Source: Bacteroidota bacterium (GTDB lineage Bacteria > Bacteroidota > Rhodothermia > Rhodothermales > UBA10348). From it: 8,355 nucleotides of DNA. The translations under genes were made by a program, and so were the position numbers. The stretch is taken from contig JACZYK010000102.1 of the NCBI GenBank assembly GCA_022571135.1, positions 1 to 8,355 of the forward strand, in the 5' to 3' direction. This document shows, one piece after another, positions 1 to 6,702 of this stretch. A model generated the notes under the pieces. That model was not told the origin of the DNA. It made no database searches and saw nothing but the letters and a program-made list of their open reading frames with translations. The first letter of the stretch is position 1, and each line of letters begins with the position of its first letter.

Positions 1-17
1 AGAAAGACCATTCAGGA

Positions 18-884
18 ATGATCCGTGGTGCCGGAGTGTTCGGGATTAGACTTCTTCAATTATATGTGCCGATACCGGCACGCTCGATACGACAATTCCG
101 GCGTCCGAAGGCAGCCGCGGTGTTCTCGATGGTTCTGCTTTTGTACGTTTTATCCGCGTGTGGTTCGTCGCGCTCAGTCACGTCCACCAGATCGGAGCTC
201 CCTCCCGGATTTCCGAACCACTCGGTCTCAGAGATACTGAGCCATCTCCCCGTTACACCTCCGGACTTCTTCGAGCTGTACGCTGAAACGGTGGTTTCAC
301 TGTCATCACCCACCGAAAAAGGCCGATTTTCGACTCGAATCGCGTATAGACAGGGGGATTCTCTTCTCATCCGCGTAAGATTCCCTCTGGGAATAGAGGG
401 TGCGAGGGTGCTGGTCACGCGCGATTCTGCGTTCGTATACGATCGGATTCACAATGAAGTGATCATCGGATCCCGGACGACGATCGCGTCCGCGCTGCCC
501 GGCGCCGTTTTCGGAACCGACTTCGTTGAGAAAGCATTGGATTTCATACAACCCGATCCGAATATCGACTGGCGACTCTCGGCCGATTCGCTGAGATATC
601 ACCTCTACTCTCCGGATTCGACATTACGCCTCGACGTGGACCCGGCTGTCTGGCGCATTGTCCATATCGCCACGTATGATCCCTCGGGCATGGTTCTTGA
701 GCAGCGCTGGTATACAGATTTTACCTTGTTTAACCAGCATTTGCTTCCTCGGCGTCTGATTCTTTCCAGGCCACCCGAAGATACGAGGCTCAGTATGGTT
801 CTCCGGAAGGTGGACACCGATCCTGATGCCCTGTCATTCAAACTCGGTCTGAAGGACGACACGCGGCGCATTTTTCTTAGATGA
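18..884 (+). CDS. DUF4292-family outer-envelope lipoprotein
   Basis: This is a predicted lipoprotein of unknown function, probably periplasm-facing and membrane-anchored. With the ATG at 18, residues 28-47 hold a basic stretch (RRPK), a hydrophobic stretch and a lipobox L45-S46-A47 before C48, the expected lipidated cysteine. The mature part is about 241 residues and rich in beta-strand pattern. The stretch around residues 125-143 (GIEGARVLVTRDSAFVYDR) is the recognisable DUF4292 core; from memory this family has a LolA/LolB-like character, which is inference. The start is uncertain. The ATG at 129 would leave a signal peptide without a basic n-region, while the ATG at 18 gives a long one. 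A GTG at 66 gives the most normal-looking lipoprotein signal. The stop overlaps the next start (ATGA at 881-884), so the two genes are very likely co-translated. Pairing with an EnvC-like protein recurs in Bacteroidota and suggests an envelope role. The family call is fairly firm; the function is unknown. Confidence 0.85.
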   Translation: MIRGAGVFGIRLLQLYVPIPARSIRQFRRPKAAAVFSMVLLLYVLSACGSSRSVTSTRSELPPGFPNHSVSEILSHLPVTPPDFFELYAETVVSLSSPTEKGRFSTRIAYRQGDSLLIRVRFPLGIEGARVLVTRDSAFVYDRIHNEVIIGSRTTIASALPGAVFGTDFVEKALDFIQPDPNIDWRLSADSLRYHLYSPDSTLRLDVDPAVWRIVHIATYDPSGMVLEQRWYTDFTLFNQHLLPRRLILSRPPEDTRLSMVLRKVDTDPDALSFKLGLKDDTRRIFLR

Positions 885-2077
885 TCAGGCATTTTTCGTT
901 TTCAACGCCTTGGATCACCAGATTCTCCAACGTCTCTCTGATGATAGCCGTGACGGTCGGGGCAGTATACGGCCAGTCAACATCCGAAAAGCGTCTTGAG
1001 GATCTTCGCGATCAGATAGCCATGGAAGAGGCTGCGCTCGCCGATACTGAACGGGAGGAACAGTCTTCGCTTCGAACACTCACGACCATAAACAGCCAGA
1101 TCGGGATGCGAGAAGAACTCGTCGGGACGTATCGAGACCACCTGGCAGAAATGAGCGCGGAGCGGGAGCAGCTGGTTCATACCATCACGGTTCTGGAAGA
1201 CAATCTGGACGACTTGAAAACGGAATACAGGGCACGAGCCACTCACGCCTACAAGTACGGACGGCTTCATGACGTGGCATTGATCATGTCGGCCGCGTCG
1301 ATCAATCAGATGCTCATCAGGATTAAATATCTGCACGGCTTCAGCGAGCAACGCCGCGTACAACTGGCGGAAATCAAGTCATCGACAAACGCTCTTAAGA
1401 CGCGCCGCAACCAACTCCAGCGAACGCTATTCCTCAATGAAATAATGCTCAATGATGTCAGTAAGGAGCAGAAGAGGCTCGGTCAGCTTAAACAGAGTCG
1501 GCAGAAGGAAATTACCCTCCTCCGAAATCAGAAAGCTGGGCATCAGAAAACGATCGATGAGAAACGCAGCGAGGCCGGGGAGCTCGAATTCCGAATTCGG
1601 GAAGCCCTTGCGGTAGCCGGCAGGGGTCGGGGCGGGAATGCATTCGACGCCGCAGCCTTCGCGGCGCTATCGAGCTCCTTCAAGCAGAACAGAGGCGATC
1701 TTCCGTGGCCGTCCCGGGGATCCGTCAAGGAGCCTTTCGGCGAACTCGTCAACCCGGAATACGGAACGAAAACGCCCAACCTCGGCGTCCTGATCGAGAC
1801 GGAGGCCTCGGCCGAGGTTCGATCGATATTCGATGGCCGTGTCGCCGTGATAGACGTAATGCCGGAAATCGGCCGGTACGCGATTATTGAGCACGGCGAA
1901 TTTCACAGCGTATACGGCAATTTCTCTCTGCTCTACATCGCAGAAGGTGAAACCGTTAAGACCGGACAACTGATCGGTCGGTCCGGAACGGACGCGGAAC
2001 CCAGTGGCATGGCGGTCTTCTTTGGTCTGTTCGAAGACGGAAAGCCGATCGATCCCGCTTCCTGGCTTAGAAAGTAG
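881..2077 (+). CDS. EnvC-like murein hydrolase activator (coiled coil plus degenerate LytM/M23)
   Basis: This secreted cell-wall protein resembles EnvC, which activates peptidoglycan amidases at division. Residues 1-31 look like a signal peptide (hydrophobic 19-30, possible cleavage VYG|Q). Residues about 35-120 and 155-245 are charged heptad-like helices, as in the EnvC coiled coil. A Gly/Ala-rich linker follows at about 246-262. Residues 273-398 form an M23/LytM domain, opening with LPWPSRGSVKEPFGE and ending GKPIDPASWL. The usual zinc ligands are all absent: the HxxxD motif reads N300-L-G-V-L304, the central His is N347 in SVYGNF, and the HLH triplet reads A378-V-F380. It should therefore not be a peptidase but a regulator, as known for E. 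coli EnvC and NlpD. Its ATG overlaps the stop of the lipoprotein gene and it has no Shine-Dalgarno, so translation is probably coupled. The family is confident; the partner amidase is not in this window. Confidence 0.87.
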   Translation: MIRHFSFSTPWITRFSNVSLMIAVTVGAVYGQSTSEKRLEDLRDQIAMEEAALADTEREEQSSLRTLTTINSQIGMREELVGTYRDHLAEMSAEREQLVHTITVLEDNLDDLKTEYRARATHAYKYGRLHDVALIMSAASINQMLIRIKYLHGFSEQRRVQLAEIKSSTNALKTRRNQLQRTLFLNEIMLNDVSKEQKRLGQLKQSRQKEITLLRNQKAGHQKTIDEKRSEAGELEFRIREALAVAGRGRGGNAFDAAAFAALSSSFKQNRGDLPWPSRGSVKEPFGELVNPEYGTKTPNLGVLIETEASAEVRSIFDGRVAVIDVMPEIGRYAIIEHGEFHSVYGNFSLLYIAEGETVKTGQLIGRSGTDAEPSGMAVFFGLFEDGKPIDPASWLRK

Positions 2078-2153
2078 CCGCACCGGATTCCAGGTCGGAT
2101 ATCCGCCTCCGTAATCCCGGTTTTAACCGCTTGCTTCGCCTGTGGGCCGGTCG

Positions 2154-2161
2154 TAGCTTCG
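2154..2161 (+). promoter_or_regulatory. candidate Bacteroidota-type -7 promoter element before the rpiB-like gene
   Basis: TAGCTTCG matches the TAnnTTTG -7 consensus of Bacteroidota at all but one fixed position. It lies 20 bp after CTTG (2130-2133), a possible -33 element (consensus TTTG). It sits only 4 bp before the ATG at 2166, so transcription would start at or very near the start codon, giving a leaderless or nearly leaderless mRNA. This is a motif match only, and short motifs arise by chance. Confidence 0.3.
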
Positions 2162-2165
2162 ATTT

Positions 2166-2807
2166 ATGCCCGGAAAAAAGCTCATAACCGAGACGTTTAT
2201 CCTCGATGCAGCGCGCACTGGAGAAACGTCGGTGACGGTGCCGACTAATTCGATCCTCACACCACTGGCCAAGGATACCGCGCGGGACAGGGGAATAACG
2301 ATCCTGTTCGGCGATCAGACCGACAGTCCGACCGCCGGTCCTCCGGCGGCGGCTTCCCGGGTCGTCTGCCTTGGAAGCGATCACGGAGGATACGAATACA
2401 AGCAGGAGTTGGTCTCTTTCCTGGCCGGTGCCGGTTGGAAGGTGGTGGACGTCGGCACCGACTCAATGCGCAGTTGCGACTACCCGGATTTCGCCTACGC
2501 GGTGGCAAAAATGGTGACGGAGGGACGTGCGGCGTTCGGAGTCATGATCGATGGGGCAGGTATCGGATCCTCGATTGTGTGCAACAAGGTCCCGGGCATC
2601 CGGGCCGCGTGTGCCTATAGCGAATTCACGGCCTGGAACGCCCGCGCGCACAATAATGCAAATATTCTGACGCTCGGGAGCAAGTCCCTTGGAATCGAAG
2701 TCTGCAAGCGTGTTGTCTCGACATTCCTCGACACAGAATATGAAGGGGGGCGCCACGACCGACGGGTTCGTAAAATGGCGGACGTGGAGCAACGCTTCAT
2801 AAAATGA
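2166..2807 (+). CDS. RpiB/LacAB-family sugar-phosphate isomerase with N-terminal extension
   Basis: This is a predicted cytosolic aldose-ketose sugar-phosphate isomerase related to ribose-5-phosphate isomerase B of the pentose phosphate pathway. The RpiB domain spans about residues 65-213 and keeps the substrate-binding signatures S71-D72-H73-G-G, DYPDFA (105-110), H162 in AHNNANIL and the GGRH/R200 tail. At the catalytic loop, classical RpiB has Cys-Gly-Thr-Gly (E. coli Cys66, Thr68), but this protein has D129-G-A131-G, so the proton-transfer Cys is replaced. Residues 1-50 are not part of normal RpiB, which is about 150 residues. They contain VTVPTNSILTPLAKDTARD, resembling a short N-terminal piece I recall from some microcompartment-associated RpiB-like and cobalamin-adenosyltransferase proteins. 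A Pro/Ala/Gly linker (about 52-64) joins the two parts. No microcompartment genes are nearby. The true substrate may differ from ribose 5-phosphate. No Shine-Dalgarno precedes the ATG. Confidence 0.85.
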   Translation: MPGKKLITETFILDAARTGETSVTVPTNSILTPLAKDTARDRGITILFGDQTDSPTAGPPAAASRVVCLGSDHGGYEYKQELVSFLAGAGWKVVDVGTDSMRSCDYPDFAYAVAKMVTEGRAAFGVMIDGAGIGSSIVCNKVPGIRAACAYSEFTAWNARAHNNANILTLGSKSLGIEVCKRVVSTFLDTEYEGGRHDRRVRKMADVEQRFIK

Positions 2808-2885
2808 TCGGCGGACAGGTCTCGGGCGCGAGGTAACCGAAACTCGATTTCAACCGCTCTTTATGACTTACGCACGGGACGGATG

Positions 2886-2893
2886 TATTTTCG
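2886..2893 (+). promoter_or_regulatory. candidate -7 promoter element before lpd
   Basis: TATTTTCG resembles the Bacteroidota TAnnTTTG element. TATG at 2862-2865 could serve as a weak -33 element with 20 bp between, the same spacing as the candidate before the upstream isomerase gene. This would leave a leader of roughly 40 bases before the ATG at 2938. The leader is AT-rich just before the start and lacks a Shine-Dalgarno. Support is by motif only. Confidence 0.28.
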
Positions 2894-2937
2894 CGTGCTC
2901 CTCCTATTCACCGGAATCAATCTTATTCAAATAGATC

Positions 2938-4359
2938 ATGGCTGCGACAGCATACGACATCGTCGTCCTGGGCACGGGTCCCGGCGGATATGAAACGGCG
3001 ATCCGAGCCTCACAGCTCGGCCTGAAAACGGCCGTCATCGAGAAAGACAAACTGGGCGGTGTCTGCCTGAACATCGGATGTATCCCGACGAAAGCACTCC
3101 TCAAGAGCGCCGAAATAATGGAATATTCCCGTCACCTGGACGCGTACGGGTTGAGCCTCGACGGTACAGTCACCCCCGATTTCGAGAAAGTCATTGCCCG
3201 CAGCCGGGGAGTTGCCGACAAGATGAATAAAGGCGTCCAGTTCCTGATGAACAAGAATGAAATCGATGTCATTTTCGGGCACGGTACGCTGGCCGAAAAG
3301 GGCAAGATCGAGGTCAGGCCGTCCACGGACATGGACGGCAACAAGATCGGCGAAAAACGGACGGTCGACGCGAAACATATCATCATTGCCACCGGTGCGC
3401 GACCACGCGAGCTCCCTTCACTCCCGATTGACGGCAAGAAGATCATCTCATCGACGGAGGCGCTGCTGCAGACTACACAACCGGGGCGTCTCGTAATCTG
3501 TGGTGCGGGGGCAATCGGGGTGGAATTCGCTTACTTCTATCACAATATGGGAACGGAAGTAACGATCGTGGAACTCCTCGACCGAATCATTCCTGTCGAG
3601 GACAAAGACGTCTCGCGAGAACTGGCCCGCTGGTTCAAGAAGATGGGCATCAAGATTTTGACCTCGTCATCGGTTGAAAAAGTGAATGCAAAGGGCAAGT
3701 CATTAAAGGTGCACGTCAAGACAAAGAAGGGGGAAGAGGTCCTTGAAGCCGATCAGGTTCTGTCGGCCGTGGGCGTATCGGGAAATATCGAAAACATCGG
3801 TCTGGAGACAGTGGGAGTGAAAACGGACCGTCATGCCATCGTCGTAGACGAATTCAACCGGACGAACGTTGAGGGCGTTTATGCGATCGGAGACGTCGCG
3901 GGCCCGCCGTGGCTGGCCCACAAGGCAAGTCATGAAGGTATCCTGTGCGTCGAGAAAATCGCCGGGCTCGATGTTCATCCGATGAACAGGAAGAATATAC
4001 CCGCATGTACGTACTGTCAGCCCCAGATCGCATCCGTAGGATATACCGAACAGGGCGCAAAGGAGGGAGGATTCGAAGTCAAGGTCGGCAAATTCCCGTT
4101 CTCAGCATCGGGTAAAGCGTCGGCCATAGGGCACGGCGAAGGATTCGTCAAGGTGATCTACGACGCTAAGTACGGGGAGCTCCTCGGATGCCATATTATC
4201 GGATACGACGCCACCGAGTTGATCGCCGAAATGGTTACCGCCATGACGCTCGAGACCACGGCTCATGAGATCATGGATTCCGTGCACCCCCATCCGACCC
4301 TGTCCGAGGCGTTGATGGAGGCTACCAGAGCCGCCTACGGCATGTCGATCAACATTTGA
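2938..4359 (+). CDS. lpdA: dihydrolipoyl dehydrogenase (E3)
   Basis: This flavoprotein re-oxidises the dihydrolipoyl groups of pyruvate/2-oxoglutarate/branched-chain dehydrogenase complexes or the glycine cleavage system, using FAD and NAD+ in the cytosol. It is 473 residues, the normal family length. Visible motifs are the N-terminal FAD fold GTGPGGYE (12-19), the redox-active disulfide C43-LNIG-C48, the NAD-binding GAGAIG (189-194) with E212 after the second strand, the second FAD motif AIGD (316-319), and the C-terminal dimer-interface HPHPTLSE with catalytic H452 and E457. The ATG start places the Rossmann strand (YDIVVLGTG) right after five residues, as usual. No E1 or E2 component gene is in the window, so it probably serves several complexes. 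It is transcribed toward metG, with only the 30-bp repeat array between the stop codons. Nothing odd is seen in the protein itself. Confidence 0.96.
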   Translation: MAATAYDIVVLGTGPGGYETAIRASQLGLKTAVIEKDKLGGVCLNIGCIPTKALLKSAEIMEYSRHLDAYGLSLDGTVTPDFEKVIARSRGVADKMNKGVQFLMNKNEIDVIFGHGTLAEKGKIEVRPSTDMDGNKIGEKRTVDAKHIIIATGARPRELPSLPIDGKKIISSTEALLQTTQPGRLVICGAGAIGVEFAYFYHNMGTEVTIVELLDRIIPVEDKDVSRELARWFKKMGIKILTSSSVEKVNAKGKSLKVHVKTKKGEEVLEADQVLSAVGVSGNIENIGLETVGVKTDRHAIVVDEFNRTNVEGVYAIGDVAGPPWLAHKASHEGILCVEKIAGLDVHPMNRKNIPACTYCQPQIASVGYTEQGAKEGGFEVKVGKFPFSASGKASAIGHGEGFVKVIYDAKYGELLGCHIIGYDATELIAEMVTAMTLETTAHEIMDSVHPHPTLSEALMEATRAAYGMSINI

Positions 4360-4360
4360 T

Positions 4361-4490
4361 CGGCCTCGCCCATTCAGCGGACGACCGCCCCGTCCTCGGC
4401 CATTCAGCGCACGACTACCCCGTCCTCGGCGAATCAGCGCACGACCGCCCCGTCCTCGCCCATTCAGCGCACGACCGCCCCGTCCTCGCC
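4361..4490. repeat. 30-bp tandem repeat array overlapping the metG 3' end
   Basis: Four complete 30-bp units sit head to tail at 4371-4400, 4401-4430, 4431-4460 and 4461-4490, preceded by a 10-bp partial unit (4361-4370, 9/10 match). Against the last unit, the others match at 28, 27 and 28 of 30 positions. A 27-bp block of the third unit (4434-4460) is identical to 4464-4490. The last unit contains the final seven sense codons and the TGA of metG on the - strand. Because 30 is a multiple of 3, every copy repeats an in-frame EDG(A/V)VVR-stop. There is no spacer, so it is not CRISPR. The array fills essentially the whole 104 bp between the lpd and metG stop codons. Replication-slippage duplication of the metG tail is the simplest origin. 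Confidence 0.93.
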
Positions 4491-6566
4491 GTCTGCCGAG
4501 AGCAGTGTGAGTTTGCCGTCCCGGTCTTCGGCCATCAGTACCATGCCCTGACTCTCGAGTCCCATCATTTTCCGGGGTGCGAGATTGGCCACGATCACCA
4601 CCTTGCGGCCCACCAATTCAGCGGGTTCGAAATGTTCGGCCGCTCCGGCCAGTATCTGGCGTGATTCGAATCCCAGATTCACCTCGAGTTGGAGCAATTT
4701 CTTCGACCTGGGAATCTTTTCGGCCGATACGACCGTGCCCATCCGAAGGTCGAGCTTGGCGAAATCGTCGTAAACAATTTCACTCCCGATCGGAACGAAA
4801 GACGTCGACGACTCTTGCGACTTGTCTCCTCCGGCACTTTGAAGTTTTTCGATCTGCATTTGAATCGCCTCGTCTTCCACCTTTTTGAAAAGGATCTCTG
4901 GCCGCCCCAACATGTGGCTTGCATCGAGAAGTGAAGAGCCGGCATGTTCCCAGCCGATCGAACCTTCACTTTGTTCATCCGGCCGGCTGCTCTTCACCCC
5001 CCACAGATTCAGCATCTTCCGAAGCGTGGTTGCCGAAAACGGAAGAACCGGATCCATAAGGACCGACAACGATGCGCATAGTTGAAGACACACGTGAATC
5101 GTGTTCCCGCATTTCTGAAGATCGGTTTTGCGTGTGTGCCAGGGCTCCGTATCGTTGAAGTACTTGTTGCCCAACCGGGCGAGGGCCATCGTATCGAAAA
5201 CGGCGTCGCGGTTTCGGAAGGATTCGTAGGCCGACCCTATTCTGCCGGGGAAAGCAGCCAGTTCATCGAGAACCGCCTGATCATCGCGGCTCGGAGCTAC
5301 GAGTTCAGGCACATGACCATCGAAATTTTTCCAGGCAAAGGTCATCGTCCGGTTGACGAAATTACCCAGTACATCGGCCAATTCCGAGTTGACCCGGTTC
5401 TGAAACTCGGTCCAGCTGAAGTCGCCGTCCCTGGCTTCCGGAAGCATCGTGGCGAGAGCGTATCGAAGAAGGTCCGGTGGAAACTCTTCCAGATATTCGT
5501 GCAGCCAGACTGCCCATCCCCGACTCGTTGACAGTTTCTGTCCTTCGATATTTAGAAATTCGTTTGCGGGTACATTCTCCGGCAGAACAAAGTCTCCGTG
5601 TGCCATCAGCATCGCCGGAAACATCAGGCAGTGAAAGACGATGTTGTCCTTACCAATGCAGTGGATGAGCTTCGTATCCGGGTCCTTCCAATACTTCTTC
5701 CAGAGTTCTGGATCCCCTTTTTTGATGGCCCACTCACGGGTGGCAGAGATATAACCGATCGGAGCGTCGAACCAGACGTAGATAACTTTGCCCGTAGCAT
5801 CGACGCCGGCCTTCGATGAGGCCTCATCCGGCACAGGAACACCCCAGGGAACATCCCTGGTTATCGCCCTGTCCCGAAGTCCATCTTTCAGCCAACTCCT
5901 GACCTGACCCAACACGTTCGACTTCCATTCCGGATGCGCGTCGATCCAGGACGACAGCCTGTCCTGAAAATCTCCCAGCGGCAGATACCAGTGGGTCGTT
6001 TCCCTGAGTTCCGGAGTCGCGTCGGTCAGCGTGCTCTTCGGATTGACGAGTTCCAGGGGGCTAAGGGAAGTCCCGCATTTTTCGCACTGATCGCCGTATG
6101 CATCCTCGTATCCGCAAACGGGGCACGTTCCAATGACAAAGCGATCGGCGAGAAAGATGCCGGCTTCCGGATCGAAGAGCTGTGCTTCCGTTTTAAGGAC
6201 GAAGACATCCTTCTCGGCCAGCTTGTTAAAGAAGGACTGACTCGTCTCGCGGTGAACGTCCGTAGTCGTCCGGCCATAGAAATCGAAGCTCATTCCAAAT
6301 CCGGAAAATGCAGCTTCGATCTGGGGATGGTAACGATCGACCAACTCCTGAGGCGTAATCCCTTCGCTCCGGGCGCGCACCATGATTGCAACACCCAGTT
6401 CGTCGGAACCGCAGATAAATACGATATCACGCCCCTGAAGCCGCTGATATCTGCAGTACAGGTCGGACGGCAGGTACGCCCCGGCGAGGTGGCCAATGTG
6501 AAGTGGGCCGTTCGCATACGGCAGCGCAGCCGTGACGAGTATGCGCTTGTAGTCGGTGTTTTGCAT
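4464..6566 (-). CDS. metG: methionyl-tRNA synthetase with C-terminal tRNA-binding domain
   Basis: This enzyme charges tRNA-Met with methionine, for both initiation and elongation. From the ATG at 6566 it is 700 residues. Residues 6-40 carry KRILVTAALPYANGPLHIGH, with the class I HIGH motif at 23-26. The zinc knuckle in the connective domain is C148-PV-C151...C161-EK-C164. The second signature is K344-L-S-T-S348, a variant of KMSKS. The anticodon-binding helical domain follows at about 380-560. Residues about 597-700 are a fused OB-fold tRNA-binding domain (YDDFAKLDLRMGTV... NLAPRKMMGLESQGM), the long dimeric bacterial form. The reading frame is open another 28 codons upstream to 6650, but family alignment begins at MQNTDYKR, which supports 6566. 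No Shine-Dalgarno is present. Its last 24 coding bases and stop lie in the terminal copy of the tandem repeat, so its C-terminal EDGAVVR is the probable template of the array. Confidence 0.96.
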   Translation of the reverse strand: MQNTDYKRILVTAALPYANGPLHIGHLAGAYLPSDLYCRYQRLQGRDIVFICGSDELGVAIMVRARSEGITPQELVDRYHPQIEAAFSGFGMSFDFYGRTTTDVHRETSQSFFNKLAEKDVFVLKTEAQLFDPEAGIFLADRFVIGTCPVCGYEDAYGDQCEKCGTSLSPLELVNPKSTLTDATPELRETTHWYLPLGDFQDRLSSWIDAHPEWKSNVLGQVRSWLKDGLRDRAITRDVPWGVPVPDEASSKAGVDATGKVIYVWFDAPIGYISATREWAIKKGDPELWKKYWKDPDTKLIHCIGKDNIVFHCLMFPAMLMAHGDFVLPENVPANEFLNIEGQKLSTSRGWAVWLHEYLEEFPPDLLRYALATMLPEARDGDFSWTEFQNRVNSELADVLGNFVNRTMTFAWKNFDGHVPELVAPSRDDQAVLDELAAFPGRIGSAYESFRNRDAVFDTMALARLGNKYFNDTEPWHTRKTDLQKCGNTIHVCLQLCASLSVLMDPVLPFSATTLRKMLNLWGVKSSRPDEQSEGSIGWEHAGSSLLDASHMLGRPEILFKKVEDEAIQMQIEKLQSAGGDKSQESSTSFVPIGSEIVYDDFAKLDLRMGTVVSAEKIPRSKKLLQLEVNLGFESRQILAGAAEHFEPAELVGRKVVIVANLAPRKMMGLESQGMVLMAEDRDGKLTLLSADGEDGAVVR

Positions 6567-6604
6567 GATGGCGCAATAAACAACAATACCGTGTGATTTG
6601 ATGC

Positions 6605-6625
6605 AACGAATCCTCAAGATTCGTT
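6605..6625. promoter_or_regulatory. perfect 8-bp inverted repeat in the metG/HisA-like divergent region
   Basis: AACGAATC (6605-6612) and GATTCGTT (6618-6625) are perfect reverse complements separated by CTCAA. The site is 38 bp upstream of the metG start and 77 bp upstream of the chosen start of the divergent HisA-like gene. It could be an operator for a dimeric regulator or a hairpin in the metG leader RNA. No U-run follows in either direction, so it is not an obvious terminator. The function is inferred only from symmetry and position. Confidence 0.35.
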
Positions 6626-6702
6626 CGTTCAACGTTATTTTGTTCCTCACACCTCATAGTATCCGGGTTCGACGATCCAGCTCCATCGCGGAACTCAATA
6701 AA

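Noticed and set aside
2096..2105. CGGATATCCG, a perfect 10-bp palindrome between the EnvC-like and RpiB-like genes
   Set aside because: Palindromes of this size are expected by chance fairly often, it has no U-run for a terminator, and nothing else supports an operator.
2821..2832. Terminator after the RpiB-like gene (CTCG-GGCG-CGAG)
   Set aside because: The stem is only 4 bp and no U-run follows.
4361..4490. CRISPR-like array
   Set aside because: The 30-bp units are directly adjacent with no spacers, and the unit is metG coding sequence; there are no cas genes nearby.
4356..4664. Small + strand repeat protein (HSAHDRPVLA-type repeats)
   Set aside because: The reading frame is only open because the 30-bp repeat is a multiple of three, and it then runs antisense into metG. 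There is no start context or family match.
5934..6596. 220-codon + strand open frame
   Set aside because: It lies wholly antisense to the well-supported metG, and its translation has no recognisable domain.
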